Numbered from the stretch's first letter, positions 34,396 through 44,017 are shown. The stretch: DNA of 64,000 nt from Mesolinea sp040772305 (GCA_040772305.1 JAXGYK010000001.1:806001-870000); one strand, 5' to 3'. Numbers and translations: made by a program. Notes: a model not told the origin generated them from the sequence alone.

Positions 34396-34433
34396 ATCGT
34401 ACCTCCTTCAAAATCTGGTCGATTTCCAGCTAA

Positions 34434-34439
34434 ATTATA
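34434..34439 (-). promoter_or_regulatory. -10 element for the 41-aa gene
   Basis: Perfect TATAAT on the minus strand, 38 nt before the ATG at 34395; the leader contains AAGGAGGT. A weak TCTGGC lies 17 nt further upstream as a possible -35. Confidence 0.55.
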
Positions 34440-34622
34440 GCGCATTTTGTCCAGGCGCCAGAACAGGCGGGAGATGGTAGGGCTTTGTACCGTGCACAGA
34501 ACTCAGCGTAAATCTAAGGCGCTTCCTGCTGAAAACACTACAAAATTTTGGAACAAATTATCCCTTTTCGCTGTAAAGAACGATAGTAGGAGCACAAGCC
34601 AGCCGCTATGTAGCCTGCATGG

Positions 34623-34628
34623 TAAAAT
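34623..34628 (+). promoter_or_regulatory. -10 element of a probable leaderless promoter
   Basis: TAAAAT ends exactly 6 nt before the GTG at 34635. Confidence 0.5.
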
Positions 34629-34634
34629 CCAGGC

Positions 34635-35078
34635 GTGAGTACGCCCGCACAGCAATGGAAGCAGCTATCCAAACGACGCCGCACCCAGATGATGCTCTTG
34701 GTGCTTATTCTGGTAACCATTCCCTGTTATATCTTCGGGATTATTTTACTGAAAACGAATGGGGGCGGTACACGCGAAAGGGTTACGTCAACAAGTTTTC
34801 CGACTCTTATTGTTCCAGCCAGCCCTATTTCGCTGACCCCAACCCTTACGCCTTATCTCACTCGGACGCCCTCACTGACCCCCACAGCAACCGAAACCTG
34901 GCTGCCCACCGCGACCTATACGCTGGTGCCCACCGATACTCCGGTGCCTACTGCTACACCCCTGCCGACTGACACTCCGGAACCGCCTACCCCAACGCCT
35001 GAACCTTTGCCTGCCAGCCCAACCCCTACTGATTTGCCGCTGGTGACGCCAAATGAAACTTTGACACCTAACCCTTAG
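34635..35078 (+). CDS. membrane-anchored Thr/Pro-rich protein
   Basis: Protein of 147 aa. A basic N-terminus (KQLSKRRRTQ) is followed by one transmembrane helix (about residues 19-40, MMLLVLILVTIPCYIFGIIL), and the remaining 105 residues are a low-complexity tail dominated by Thr and Pro in PTxTP-type repeats. The tail is probably outside the membrane and may be O-glycosylated or act as a wall-spanning spacer. No enzymatic domain. GTG start follows TAAAAT by 6 nt. The first M42 peptidase gene starts 12 nt after the stop, which suggests one transcript. Confidence 0.75.
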   Translation: MSTPAQQWKQLSKRRRTQMMLLVLILVTIPCYIFGIILLKTNGGGTRERVTSTSFPTLIVPASPISLTPTLTPYLTRTPSLTPTATETWLPTATYTLVPTDTPVPTATPLPTDTPEPPTPTPEPLPASPTPTDLPLVTPNETLTPNP

Positions 35079-35089
35079 ACGGGAGAAAT

Positions 35090-36169
35090 ATGACACTTGA
35101 CCTTAATCAACATCTGAAAGACATGCTTAATGCGCCAGGCATATCCGGTTACGAGGAGCCTATTCGGCAAATTGTAGCTGATGTCTGGAAGGAGCTAAGC
35201 GATGAGCTGCAGGTGAGCCCGCTAGGCAGCCTGCACGCCTTGAAGCGCGGCGAAGGAAAGGAACCACGGCCTAAGGTAATGTTGGCCGCGCATATGGATG
35301 CCATCGGAATGCTGGTAACAAACATTCAGGACGGTTTTTTGCGTTTTGTCCGGGTAGGCGGCGTGGACCCGCGTGTTCTACCAGGGCAAATGGTGACTGT
35401 GCACGCTACAGCCCAGGGTCCGGAGAAGGCACAGGACCTGCCCGGAATGGTGGTGTTGCCGCCTCAGCACTTACTGCCCCAGGAAGCAAGCAATGGTGCT
35501 GTTGACATCCCCTACTTGCTGGTGGATATTGGTTTACGAGCTGCCGAAGTGGAAGAGCTAGTGAGAGTGGGCGACCTGATTTCGTTTGCGCAGGAGCCAC
35601 TGGAATTAAGCGGTGATGCCCTTGCCGGCCATACCTTGGATAACCGCGCTTCGGTTGCAGCCGTAACGGTGTGCTTGGACCTGCTGCAGCGCCGGCGGCA
35701 CGTTTGGGATGTTTACGCCGTAGCTACCAGCCAGGAAGAGCTTGGCATTATTGGCGGTTTTACCAGCCCCGTGATGATCAAACCCGACTTTGCGATTGTA
35801 AGCGATGTAACCTTTGCGATTGGCCCAGGATGGAACAGTCCGCGCGGGTATAAACTGGGTGAGGGGATCACGATCACGAATGGCGCTAATATGCACCCGG
35901 CGCTGTTTAAAGCGATGACGCAAACCGCTGATGCAATGGACTTGCCTTATCATAAGGAGTTTGCGCCTGGAATGAGCGGGACGGATGCTTATGGCGTCCA
36001 GATTGTTGAGCAGGGCATCCCTGTGGTGAACCTGGGGATTCCATTGCGATATATGCACACACCGGTAGAGCTGGTGGCGCTCAAGGATGTGCGCCGGGCC
36101 GGCCGGCTGATGGCAGAGTTCATCAGCGAGCTGAGCGAAAACTTTATGGAAAGCGTGATCTGGGAGTAA
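35090..36169 (+). CDS. M42-family metallopeptidase (first of three)
   Basis: TET-type aminopeptidase of 359 aa that trims short peptides as a large oligomer in the cytoplasm. Metal and catalytic residues are all present: AAHMDAIGM (His), LDNRASV (bridging Asp), SQEELGIIG (catalytic and metal Glu), IVSDVTFAIG (Asp) and RYMHTPVE (His). A substrate-side motif GMSGTDAYG precedes the last ligand. The ATG follows GGGAGA. The second M42 gene begins 2 nt after the stop. Glucanase annotations exist for the family but have no strong basis here. Confidence 0.9.
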   Translation: MTLDLNQHLKDMLNAPGISGYEEPIRQIVADVWKELSDELQVSPLGSLHALKRGEGKEPRPKVMLAAHMDAIGMLVTNIQDGFLRFVRVGGVDPRVLPGQMVTVHATAQGPEKAQDLPGMVVLPPQHLLPQEASNGAVDIPYLLVDIGLRAAEVEELVRVGDLISFAQEPLELSGDALAGHTLDNRASVAAVTVCLDLLQRRRHVWDVYAVATSQEELGIIGGFTSPVMIKPDFAIVSDVTFAIGPGWNSPRGYKLGEGITITNGANMHPALFKAMTQTADAMDLPYHKEFAPGMSGTDAYGVQIVEQGIPVVNLGIPLRYMHTPVELVALKDVRRAGRLMAEFISELSENFMESVIWE

Positions 36170-36171
36170 TT

Positions 36172-37260
36172 ATGCCGCATAAAGAAACAGAACTATTCCC
36201 GGCAGAATTGAGCGATAGCGATCTCTTTTTGCTGACCAATTTATGTAATGCAGTGGCCGTTTCAGGCGATGAAAAAGAAGTGCGTGAAATTGTGCTTGAG
36301 GCTGTGCGTCCTTATACCGATCAGATCAAGGTGGATGCACTGGGCAATGTGTTGGTGACCGTCGAAGGCAAAGGACCCATGCGTCCGCGCGTAATGGCGG
36401 CAGCTCATATGGACGAAGTTGGCTTTATGATCATGCGCGATGAAGGCGAAGGGTTGTTCGAGTTTCGTGTAATCGGCGGCATTGACGAGCGCCAACTGGT
36501 TGGAAAAAGCGTTGTGATTGGCCCGGAGCATGTTCCGGGGATTATTGGAACCAAGGCAATCCACCTGACTTCACTCGAAGAACGCAAACTTGTCTTGAAG
36601 GCGAGCGATCTGCGGATAGACCTTGGCCCGGAAGGTTCCGGCAAGGTAAAGGTTGGAGACCGGGGAACCTTCGGTACAAAGTTTTGCGATTTGGGACCTT
36701 CAATACGTGCGAAAGCGCTGGATGACCGCTTAGGAGTTTTTAACCTTATCCAATTAGTTCGTAATGCCCCGCCTAACATCGACCTCCTGGCAGCTTTTAC
36801 GGTTCAGGAAGAATTGGGCTTGCGAGGAGCCCAGGTAGCTGCTTACAGTTTTGCGCCTGACCTGGGGATTGCCTTAGACTCTACGCCCGCTAACGATCTG
36901 CCGCATTATGAGCTGGACGAAGTGAACGAACGCTACAATACCCGCCTGGATGGCGGTCCGGCGATTTACCTGATGGATGGTGCAACGATCAGCGACCGCA
37001 GGTGGGTTGAATTGCTGGTGAAAACGGCAGAGGCAGAAGGTATTCCCTGGCAGTATCGCCAACCAGGGCGCGGGGGAACTGATGCCGGAGCAATCCACCT
37101 TAGCAGGGAAGGGGTACCCAGTGTTTCGGTTTCGGTGCCGCAGCGTTATGCCCATACGGCTGCTGGATTGGTTCGTAAAGACGATTGTGTGAACACACTG
37201 CGCCTGGTGTATGCCACCCTGGCGCGCTTGGATGCCAAGTTTTTGAAGCAGGAGCGATAA
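36172..37260 (+). CDS. M42-family metallopeptidase (second of three)
   Basis: 362-aa paralogue of its neighbours. Ligands: AAHMDEVGF, KALDDRLGV, VQEELGLRG, IALDSTPANDL and RYAHTAAG; the active-site loop reads GRGGTDAGA. The last motif has TAAG in place of the TPxE that follows the histidine in the other two, so substrate preference may differ. The N-terminal 20 residues are an extra acidic extension. It is separated by 2 nt from the gene before and 1 nt from the gene after, so all three are translated from one mRNA. Confidence 0.9.
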   Translation: MPHKETELFPAELSDSDLFLLTNLCNAVAVSGDEKEVREIVLEAVRPYTDQIKVDALGNVLVTVEGKGPMRPRVMAAAHMDEVGFMIMRDEGEGLFEFRVIGGIDERQLVGKSVVIGPEHVPGIIGTKAIHLTSLEERKLVLKASDLRIDLGPEGSGKVKVGDRGTFGTKFCDLGPSIRAKALDDRLGVFNLIQLVRNAPPNIDLLAAFTVQEELGLRGAQVAAYSFAPDLGIALDSTPANDLPHYELDEVNERYNTRLDGGPAIYLMDGATISDRRWVELLVKTAEAEGIPWQYRQPGRGGTDAGAIHLSREGVPSVSVSVPQRYAHTAAGLVRKDDCVNTLRLVYATLARLDAKFLKQER

Positions 37261-37261
37261 G

Positions 37262-38287
37262 ATGAAAAAAAACGATGAACTTTTTGAACTGATCAAGGAC
37301 TTGGTTGAAACGCCAGGCCCCTCGGGTTCTGAACAGGCGATCCAAAAAAAGATCCGCAGTATTGTGGAGCCCTATGCAGATGAAATTCGCAGCGACGCTT
37401 TGGGGAATTTGATTGTCCGCAAGGGCAGCAAAAAAGCCGGCGGAATGCGCATTATGCTCAGTGCGCATGTGGATGAAATTGGTCTGATGGTCACCCATGT
37501 TGACGATAACGGCTTTGCACGTTTTCATGCCATTGGCAGTGTGCACGCGATGAATTGCATGGGCGGCAGGGTGCTCTTTACCAATGGACAGCAAGGTGTA
37601 ATTGGTTGTGACCGTTTGATGCCGAACACGCTGCCCACACTCGAAAACCTGTATATTGATACCGGTGCCAGCAGCAAGGAAGATTGCCAGGTTCAGGTTG
37701 GCGATGTGGCAGGGTTTACCCGCCCAACCATTACCTTGGGCGAGCGTATTGTAGCAAAAAGTATGGATGACCGCATTGCGGCAGTGGTATTAATCGAGGC
37801 CCTTAAGGCACTCAAAAGCAGCCCTAACGAGATCTTTTTCGTGTTTAGTACCCAGGAAGAAGTTGGTTTGCGCGGTGCAACAGTAGCTGCTTTTGGCATT
37901 GATCCCGAAATTGGCCTGGCTGTGGATGTTACCGGTACGGGAGATACCCCGCGTGCCCGCAAGATGAACGTTTCATTAGGTAAGGGAGCTGCCATCAAAG
38001 TAAAGGATGCCAGTTTTATTGCCCATCCCGGGGTAGTGAATTGGATGATTGCCCAGGCAAAGGCCAGTAAGATCCCTTACCAGATGGAAGTAATGGAATT
38101 TGGCGGAACCGATGGACGTGCCATTCAACTGACACGGGCTGGTGTGCCCGCTGGCTGCCTTTCAATCCCCTGCCGTTACATCCATACGCCATCGGAGATG
38201 GTGGATCGCGGCGACGTGGAAGCCTGCATCAATCTTTTGACTGCGCTGCTTTCTCATAAAATTGATTTAGGATTGGCGTTAGAATAA
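37262..38287 (+). CDS. M42-family metallopeptidase (third of three)
   Basis: 341-aa member. Ligands: SAHVDEIGL, KSMDDRIAA, TQEEVGLRG, LAVDVTGTGDTP and RYIHTPSE; loop FGGTDGRAIQ. It is the closest of the three to the FrvX/YsdC group. The three paralogues differ clearly outside the motifs, so they are not a recent duplication. Together with the upstream binding lipoprotein and the M24 peptidase downstream they suggest peptide utilisation. Confidence 0.92.
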   Translation: MKKNDELFELIKDLVETPGPSGSEQAIQKKIRSIVEPYADEIRSDALGNLIVRKGSKKAGGMRIMLSAHVDEIGLMVTHVDDNGFARFHAIGSVHAMNCMGGRVLFTNGQQGVIGCDRLMPNTLPTLENLYIDTGASSKEDCQVQVGDVAGFTRPTITLGERIVAKSMDDRIAAVVLIEALKALKSSPNEIFFVFSTQEEVGLRGATVAAFGIDPEIGLAVDVTGTGDTPRARKMNVSLGKGAAIKVKDASFIAHPGVVNWMIAQAKASKIPYQMEVMEFGGTDGRAIQLTRAGVPAGCLSIPCRYIHTPSEMVDRGDVEACINLLTALLSHKIDLGLALE

Positions 38288-38320
38288 AGGCATGATAAAG
38301 CCTAATCGAGGGGCCTTGGT

Positions 38321-39622
38321 GTGAAGCGCATTTTGCTTTTGGTCTTAGCGCAAATCTTATTGTTTTCTGCTACGGCATGCGATTTGATTTCGTATGCAGA
38401 CAGCATGATATGGCCAAAGACCCCAACACCGAGCGTAAAAACACCCTCTCCAAATGAGGTAGCGGGCAATGTCCCTTCACCTACCCTAAAGCCAAGCAGC
38501 ACCCCCCAAAGCAACCGTTTATTAATTTGGCTGCCTCCAGAGATGGACCCTGGCGCAGAAACCGAGGCTGCCAAGCTCTTAAAAAACAGGTTGGACAGCT
38601 TTGCCAACGAACGTGGTATCAGTATTAGTGTGCGGCTAAAGGCGAATAATGGCCCCGGCAGTATGCTGGAAGCTTTAGGGGCCGCCAAAGCAGCTGCACC
38701 TGAAGCCCTGCCCCATTTGGTTGTGTTGAATGATTCTGATTTACGTTGTGCAGCACAAGCTGCCCTGATCTATCCCAGCCAAAGTTTTACCAGCATTTTA
38801 CGGGAAAGCGATTGGTACGCATATGCGCGCAGTTTGGGCAACTCGGAAGGACAGGCCATAGGGCTTCCATTTTTGGGTGATCCTTTGGTAATGGCCTATG
38901 ATTCTGAATTGCTTGATCGTCGCCCGCCGGATGAATGGGAAGCCATTCGGATGAATATCGGACGGGTGGGCTTTGCAGCAGATGACCCTCAGGGGCGATT
39001 TTTACTGCTGCTGTACCTGAACGCTGGCGGCAAGATCCTTGACGAGGAGGATGGGGTTCTGGAACTGGAAGCACTAACCGCAGCGTTGCGTTTACTGCGC
39101 GAAGCTGAGATGACCAACCATATATCGGACAGTTCCTTACAAATCCAAATTCCTGAACAGGTGTGGCAAGGCTTTAACTCCTGGAAGTTTCATTATGGAA
39201 TTATGCCGGCAAGTTCGGTGCTGGATGGGATGAAAGAAACACAAGCCAGGAAGATCGTTCCAACCCTGACCGATCCCCTGATCTCTTTGACAGGCGGTTG
39301 GGCCTGGGCGGTGACGGCAATGGATGTACAACGTCAGGAAATAGCCCAGGATTTAGCTGCTTACTTGGTCGAAAGCGAGTTTTTGGCTGCCTGGAGCGAG
39401 GCAATGCAGGTCTTGCCCGCACGACCTTCATCGTTAGGAGCCTGGGCCCCCAGTGCAATCAAAGCTTCTTTTGAGGAAGCCAGTAAAAATGCTGTAATTC
39501 TGCCTCCTAAGGATGTAATGGACCGTATTGGTCCGGTTTTGCGGAATGCTACGATCCTGATTGTGCGTGACCACGCCAACCCTGAAGAAACTGCCAAGCA
39601 AGCGGTGGAGAGCCTTAAGTGA
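38321..39622 (+). CDS. extracellular solute-binding lipoprotein, family 1
   Basis: Exported lipoprotein of 433 aa. The signal peptide ends in LLFSATAC (Cys20 lipidated), a Ser/Thr/Pro linker follows to about residue 65, and the binding domain (LPHLVVLNDSDL ... IGLPFLGDPLVMAYDSELL ... TGGWAWAVTAM) is that of ABC sugar-type binding proteins. No permease or ATPase gene is adjacent, so it may serve a distant transporter or have become a sensor. The GTG at 38321 has CGAGGGG upstream. It overlaps the next gene by 4 nt (GTGA). Confidence 0.83.
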   Translation: MKRILLLVLAQILLFSATACDLISYADSMIWPKTPTPSVKTPSPNEVAGNVPSPTLKPSSTPQSNRLLIWLPPEMDPGAETEAAKLLKNRLDSFANERGISISVRLKANNGPGSMLEALGAAKAAAPEALPHLVVLNDSDLRCAAQAALIYPSQSFTSILRESDWYAYARSLGNSEGQAIGLPFLGDPLVMAYDSELLDRRPPDEWEAIRMNIGRVGFAADDPQGRFLLLLYLNAGGKILDEEDGVLELEALTAALRLLREAEMTNHISDSSLQIQIPEQVWQGFNSWKFHYGIMPASSVLDGMKETQARKIVPTLTDPLISLTGGWAWAVTAMDVQRQEIAQDLAAYLVESEFLAAWSEAMQVLPARPSSLGAWAPSAIKASFEEASKNAVILPPKDVMDRIGPVLRNATILIVRDHANPEETAKQAVESLK

Positions 39623-39942
39623 AGTACGCTCATAAGGTGCCAGGAAAAGGAACACTGGCTGCTATTTTGCTTTTGGCTCTGGTGACAATTGCACTGACTG
39701 CTGCTGCAGTTGCAGATCCGGAGAACTGGCAAAGCAGTCCTGCGCTGACGCCTACTCCTGTGCCCGTAAACACAGCGGGCTACCCTGTTTCGCAGGCTTC
39801 GCAAGCTTATCCCCTGCCGCCGATTGTGAATACAACCGAGATCATCATTGTGGGAGCTTTTATTCTGGTGATTGCCCTGGGCGCTACCTACAATGAATTG
39901 CGGGCATGCCGGAGGCGCAACAGCCATTTATGCCAGGAATAA
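39619..39942 (+). CDS. small membrane protein with two helices
   Basis: 107-aa protein translated from a GTG inside the stop of the binding-protein gene. It has an N-terminal hydrophobic helix (about residues 12-31), a Pro/Thr/Tyr-rich external segment (about 38-72), and a second helix (about 74-92) followed by a basic, cysteine-containing tail RACRRRNSHLC. The first helix could be a signal peptide. The 4-nt overlap implies translational coupling with the lipoprotein, perhaps as a partner. No family recognised. Confidence 0.6.
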   Translation: MKYAHKVPGKGTLAAILLLALVTIALTAAAVADPENWQSSPALTPTPVPVNTAGYPVSQASQAYPLPPIVNTTEIIIVGAFILVIALGATYNELRACRRRNSHLCQE

Positions 39943-39999
39943 GTCGCGCTGTGTACTTAGAAATCTTATACGCCTGATTTCTGTAAGGAGGTATTTATT

Positions 40000-41115
40000 A
40001 TGCATAAACGCATTCAAAACCTGGTTTCGATTCTGAAACAGAACAATCTTGATGCGGTTCTGTTCAACCCCAGCCCAAGCCTTAGTTATCTCAGCGGTTT
40101 GCACTTCCATCTTTCAGAACGGCCGGTTGTAGCTGTTTTTGGAGCTGATGGGCAAAATGCCATCGTCCTGCCTGAGCTGGAGGCGGGAAAGCTGGAAGGC
40201 ATGGAGCTGGCCTTAGACGTCACCACCTATGGTGAAGACCCTGCCTTATGGCCGATGCAGTTTGCCAAGGGTTTGCAGGCCTTTGCAGGTGATGGACTGC
40301 GCATAGGCGTAGAGCCAACCTGGCTGCGCTTTTTGGAGCTTGATCTTGTACAAAAAGCAATTCCACAGGCACAGATTGTGGATGCCGGAGTTGCGTTGGC
40401 CAGTTTGCGAATGTATAAGGATGAGTGCGAGCTGGCGAAGATGCGCCAGGCAGCTGTAATTGCGCAAAACGCCCTGCTGGCTACTCTAAAGCAGGTACGT
40501 GAAGGTATGCGTGAAGTAGAAATAGCTGGTGAACTGCTGATACAGCTGCTGAAGGCTGGCAACGGAGGTGGGCTGCCCTTTACTCCCATTGTAAGCATCA
40601 GCGAAAATGCTGCGAACCCACATGCCATCCCGGGTGAACGGGCTTTGAAACCCGGCGATTTACTGCTGATCGATTACGGAGCAAACTACCAGGGTTACCA
40701 GTCGGATATTACCCGTACCTTCAGTTGCGGAGAACTGTGTGAGGAATTTAAAACCATTAGCAAATTGGTTTACCAGGCTAATGAAGCAGCTCGTCTGGGC
40801 GGAAAAGCCGGAATGCAGGCTGGTGAAATAGACAAGCTTGCTCGTGATGTGATTGAAGCCGGTGGTTACGGTGAGGCTTTCATCCATCGAACTGGCCATG
40901 GTTTAGGTATGGAAACTCACGAAGCCCCGTACATCTTTGCAGGTAACCCTCTGGTTTTACAGGAAGGAATGGTGTTTACCATTGAGCCAGGCATTTACCT
41001 GCCTGGCAAGGGCGGCGTACGTATTGAAGATGATGTTGTGGTTACAGCGCAGGGGCTGCGCAGCTTGACCGACCTGCCCCGTGCTGTGGTGCCCATTAGC
41101 AGCTTTCAGGTTTAG
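40000..41115 (+). CDS. M24-family Xaa-Pro peptidase
   Basis: Pita-bread-fold metallopeptidase of 371 aa that releases residues next to proline (Xaa-Pro dipeptidase or aminopeptidase P type). The N-terminal creatinase-like domain (to about 130) precedes the catalytic domain, whose dinuclear metal ligands are seen in LLIDYGANYQGYQSDITRTF (two Asp), GHGLGMETHEAPY (His), FTIEPGIY (Glu) and VRIEDDVVV (Glu). A strong AAGGAGG site precedes the ATG. It follows the M42 array and is probably part of peptide breakdown. Confidence 0.93.
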   Translation: MHKRIQNLVSILKQNNLDAVLFNPSPSLSYLSGLHFHLSERPVVAVFGADGQNAIVLPELEAGKLEGMELALDVTTYGEDPALWPMQFAKGLQAFAGDGLRIGVEPTWLRFLELDLVQKAIPQAQIVDAGVALASLRMYKDECELAKMRQAAVIAQNALLATLKQVREGMREVEIAGELLIQLLKAGNGGGLPFTPIVSISENAANPHAIPGERALKPGDLLLIDYGANYQGYQSDITRTFSCGELCEEFKTISKLVYQANEAARLGGKAGMQAGEIDKLARDVIEAGGYGEAFIHRTGHGLGMETHEAPYIFAGNPLVLQEGMVFTIEPGIYLPGKGGVRIEDDVVVTAQGLRSLTDLPRAVVPISSFQV

Positions 41116-41177
41116 TTTTTGAGTACACCAGATCTCCGCAGTCAAGCGGCTGTGGGCTTTTATGCAGGTAGAGGTCA

Positions 41178-42377
41178 ATGATGCCGGAAGCAGATCAGAA
41201 CCTAGGCAAGCATGCAAAATCAGTGTTTGTTCGGATTGCAAGTGACTCCCGCCGGGACCTTTACCTCATTTTTGTAAGTCTGCTTTTGTGGGGTTTAGGT
41301 GAGGGAACTTTTTATATCTTTCAGCCGCTATACTTACAGCAGCTGGGTGCAAACCCGGTATTGATTGGAACTGTATTGAGCTTGTCGGCAGTAACAATGA
41401 GTCTGGGGCATATTCCTTTAGGCATGTTGGCAGATAGGATAGGCCGCAGGCCTTTAATTTGGGCTTCTTGGTTCATTGGATTAGCAGGCACTCTGATTAT
41501 GGGTCTGGCTACGAAGCTTCCCGGGTATGTGAGCGGCTTGCTTTTGTATGGCTTGACCTTTTGTGTAGCACCTTCCTTAAGTTCCTATGTTGCAGATGCC
41601 AGAGGACGGTGGAGCCCAGCCCGGGCACTTACCTTTACTTCGGCTGGCTTCAATGCTGGCTCTTTGATGGGTCCAATCCTTGGAGGAATGCTGGCAGACC
41701 GGATTGGCTTGCGTCGGGTTTATCTGGTGGCTTCTGCATTCTTTTTAATTTCCAGCGTAATTTTGCTCTTTTTGCGCAAACAGGATCTGGTTGAGAAGCC
41801 GGCAGGTCAGGAACTATGGGCGCCATTGCGCAACCGCCGTTACCTGTCCTTTTTGGGGCTCTTAATCCTGATGATCTTTAGCTTCTTTTTACCGCAGTCA
41901 TTCACTCCTAACTTTTTGCAAGACCAGCAAGGGCTTAGCTTTTCACAAGTAGGTGAGCTGGCATCCCTGCTGAGCCTGGGGGCACTAGTTTTCAATCTTG
42001 GATTGGGACATTTGGACCCCATGCATGTTTTCGTTTTGGCTGAAGCGGCTTTAGCAGTTTTTACCTTGCTGATACTGCGGTCAAAAGGTATGGTTGCCTA
42101 TGGTGCCGCGTATCTGTTGCTAGGGGTAAGTCGGGTTGCGATTACGATGAGCTCGGCAGTGGTAAGACCAATGGTCCATCCAGCTCAGATAGGATTAGCT
42201 TTTGGGATTTTGGAGACAGTAAAGAGCCTGGCGATGAGTTTGGCAGCATTGGTAGCCGGAGTACTGTATGCCCAGGATGCAGAGCTCATGTATTGGACTG
42301 CCTTGGCTTGTGCAATTCTGGTGCTGATTTTGATTCTGCTCTACCGACGTTACTTGTATACTCCGGTATCTTCCTAA
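41178..42377 (+). CDS. major facilitator superfamily transporter
   Basis: Integral membrane secondary transporter of 399 aa with about twelve helices. The MFS signature between helices 2 and 3 is clear, GMLADRIGRRPLIW, and a repeat appears in the helix 4-5 region, GGMLADRIGLRRVYL. The N-terminal 40 residues are cytoplasmic and hydrophilic. Substrate unknown; neighbours involved in peptide and cysteine breakdown make an amino-acid or drug-type efflux role possible but this is inference. GAGG precedes the double ATG. Confidence 0.88.
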   Translation: MMPEADQNLGKHAKSVFVRIASDSRRDLYLIFVSLLLWGLGEGTFYIFQPLYLQQLGANPVLIGTVLSLSAVTMSLGHIPLGMLADRIGRRPLIWASWFIGLAGTLIMGLATKLPGYVSGLLLYGLTFCVAPSLSSYVADARGRWSPARALTFTSAGFNAGSLMGPILGGMLADRIGLRRVYLVASAFFLISSVILLFLRKQDLVEKPAGQELWAPLRNRRYLSFLGLLILMIFSFFLPQSFTPNFLQDQQGLSFSQVGELASLLSLGALVFNLGLGHLDPMHVFVLAEAALAVFTLLILRSKGMVAYGAAYLLLGVSRVAITMSSAVVRPMVHPAQIGLAFGILETVKSLAMSLAALVAGVLYAQDAELMYWTALACAILVLILILLYRRYLYTPVSS

Positions 42378-42481
42378 GACTTGGAATACAACACTAAAAA
42401 TGCGGCCTTTCTGTGCAAGTTGTGCCAGATAAGGTAATATCAAAGCAAGTAATGTGTGGTGTACCTGATGAAGGAGCCTGG

Positions 42482-43786
42482 ATGGAAAGTGACCGAACTG
42501 CTTTGCTGACAAAGATACTCAAAGAGGAGCTTGTACCAGCTTTAGGCTGTACCGAACCGATTGCGATTGCCTTTGCGGCTGCAAAAGCCCGCGAGCTGCT
42601 GCAGGAGCCTTTTGCAAAGGCGGAGATTTTATGCAGCAACAATGTAATCAAGAACGCTAAGAGCGTGTATGTGCCGATGACCCGCGGACTTAAAGGCATT
42701 CCGGCTGCGGCGCTGATCGGTATTTATGGTGGCGATGCAAGCTTGGGCTTGGAAGTGCTGACAAAGGTAAATGATGAAGCCCTTGCCAGAACTCGCGCAG
42801 GATTGAAAGCTGGCCTGGTGCAGCTTAGGCAGCTGGAAACACCGCATAAATTGGATATTGTAGCGGTTCTTACCGGAGTAAATGGCAGGCTTGTTCAGGT
42901 GCGTGTTACCGGACAGCATACCCATGTTGCGCAGATTATAGTGAATGGGGTGGAAGTTTATTCTGACCCGGCTGACAGTGAGGACGAAACCGGGCTGGGA
43001 ATGACAGAGGGGATCTTTGGTTTAGACGAAGCTTTTGAATTTGCATTGTCTGGCGATCTTGATGGAATACTTCCTTTGCTTGAAAAGCAAATCGAAAATA
43101 ACCATCGTATCGCCGAAGAGGGTTTGAAAAACGCCTATGGTATTGGAGCAGGGAATACAATGCTTAATTTTTTGGGGGACAATGTGGCTGCCCGAGCTGT
43201 TGCTAAGGCAGCGGCCGGTTCCGATGCGCGAATGGGAGGGTGTGAGCTGCCTGTGGTGATTAATTCCGGCAGCGGGAACCAAGGCATGACGGCGTCGTTG
43301 CCGATTATTGAGTTTGCCCAGGCAATGGGCGCTTCGCAGGAAAGACTCTACCGGGCATTGACGCTTTCGAACCTGGTAGCTATCTACCAAAAAACAAAGA
43401 TAGGTCGGCTTTCAGCCTATTGCGGGGCAGTAAATGCGGCCGCGGGAGCAGCCGCCGGGCTTACCTACCTGGCAGGCGGAAGTAAAGCGCAGTGCGGCTA
43501 TGCCATGGAATATGTACTGGGCACTATAAGTGGTTTAGTTTGCGACGGGGCGAAGGCTTCATGTGCTTCAAAAGTTGCTATTAGCGTGCAAACTGCGGTG
43601 ATTGGTTCGGATCTGGCGCTGCAAGACCGTCATTACCAGGCAGGGGATGGATTAATTAAGAAAACCACGCAAGAAACCATTGGTGGTGTAATTAAACTGG
43701 CCAAAGTGGGCATGAAGACAACGGACGAAGTGATCATGCAGGTGATGCTGCATGATCTGGCGCATGAAGAAACCTCCAATACTTAG
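42482..43786 (+). CDS. L-cysteine desulfidase-family protein (UPF0597, CyuA-like)
   Basis: Iron-sulfur enzyme family of 434 aa related to serine dehydratase alpha subunits; characterised members break cysteine down to pyruvate, ammonia and sulfide. Conserved cysteine motifs are ALGCTEPIAIAFA near residue 25, YCGAVNAAAGAAAGL near 325, and VCDGAKASCASKVA near 360, which would hold a [4Fe-4S] cluster. SGSGNQGMTASLPI is also a family marker. The ATG at 42482 has AAGGAG six bases upstream and gives the normal family length; an upstream in-frame start at 42413 is less likely. Confidence 0.9.
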   Translation: MESDRTALLTKILKEELVPALGCTEPIAIAFAAAKARELLQEPFAKAEILCSNNVIKNAKSVYVPMTRGLKGIPAAALIGIYGGDASLGLEVLTKVNDEALARTRAGLKAGLVQLRQLETPHKLDIVAVLTGVNGRLVQVRVTGQHTHVAQIIVNGVEVYSDPADSEDETGLGMTEGIFGLDEAFEFALSGDLDGILPLLEKQIENNHRIAEEGLKNAYGIGAGNTMLNFLGDNVAARAVAKAAAGSDARMGGCELPVVINSGSGNQGMTASLPIIEFAQAMGASQERLYRALTLSNLVAIYQKTKIGRLSAYCGAVNAAAGAAAGLTYLAGGSKAQCGYAMEYVLGTISGLVCDGAKASCASKVAISVQTAVIGSDLALQDRHYQAGDGLIKKTTQETIGGVIKLAKVGMKTTDEVIMQVMLHDLAHEETSNT

Positions 43787-44017
43787 GATAGCGGTTTGTT
43801 TCAGCATAAATCTCGTGCACAATTTTGTTCACCAACTTGGTATCTTTCCCGTCTTTATCGTTAATCCGACTATTCCACTTAGCAGGGAATCGTTCCTACT
43901 AATCTGAAGATTGCAAGTAGATGCATTAAAGCTGTTACAGCCCAAAAACGTATTCACACTATGTGAGGCTTGCGCAAGCTGGAAAACATCGGGCTTTATT
44001 GGGTAGAATCAAAGCCT

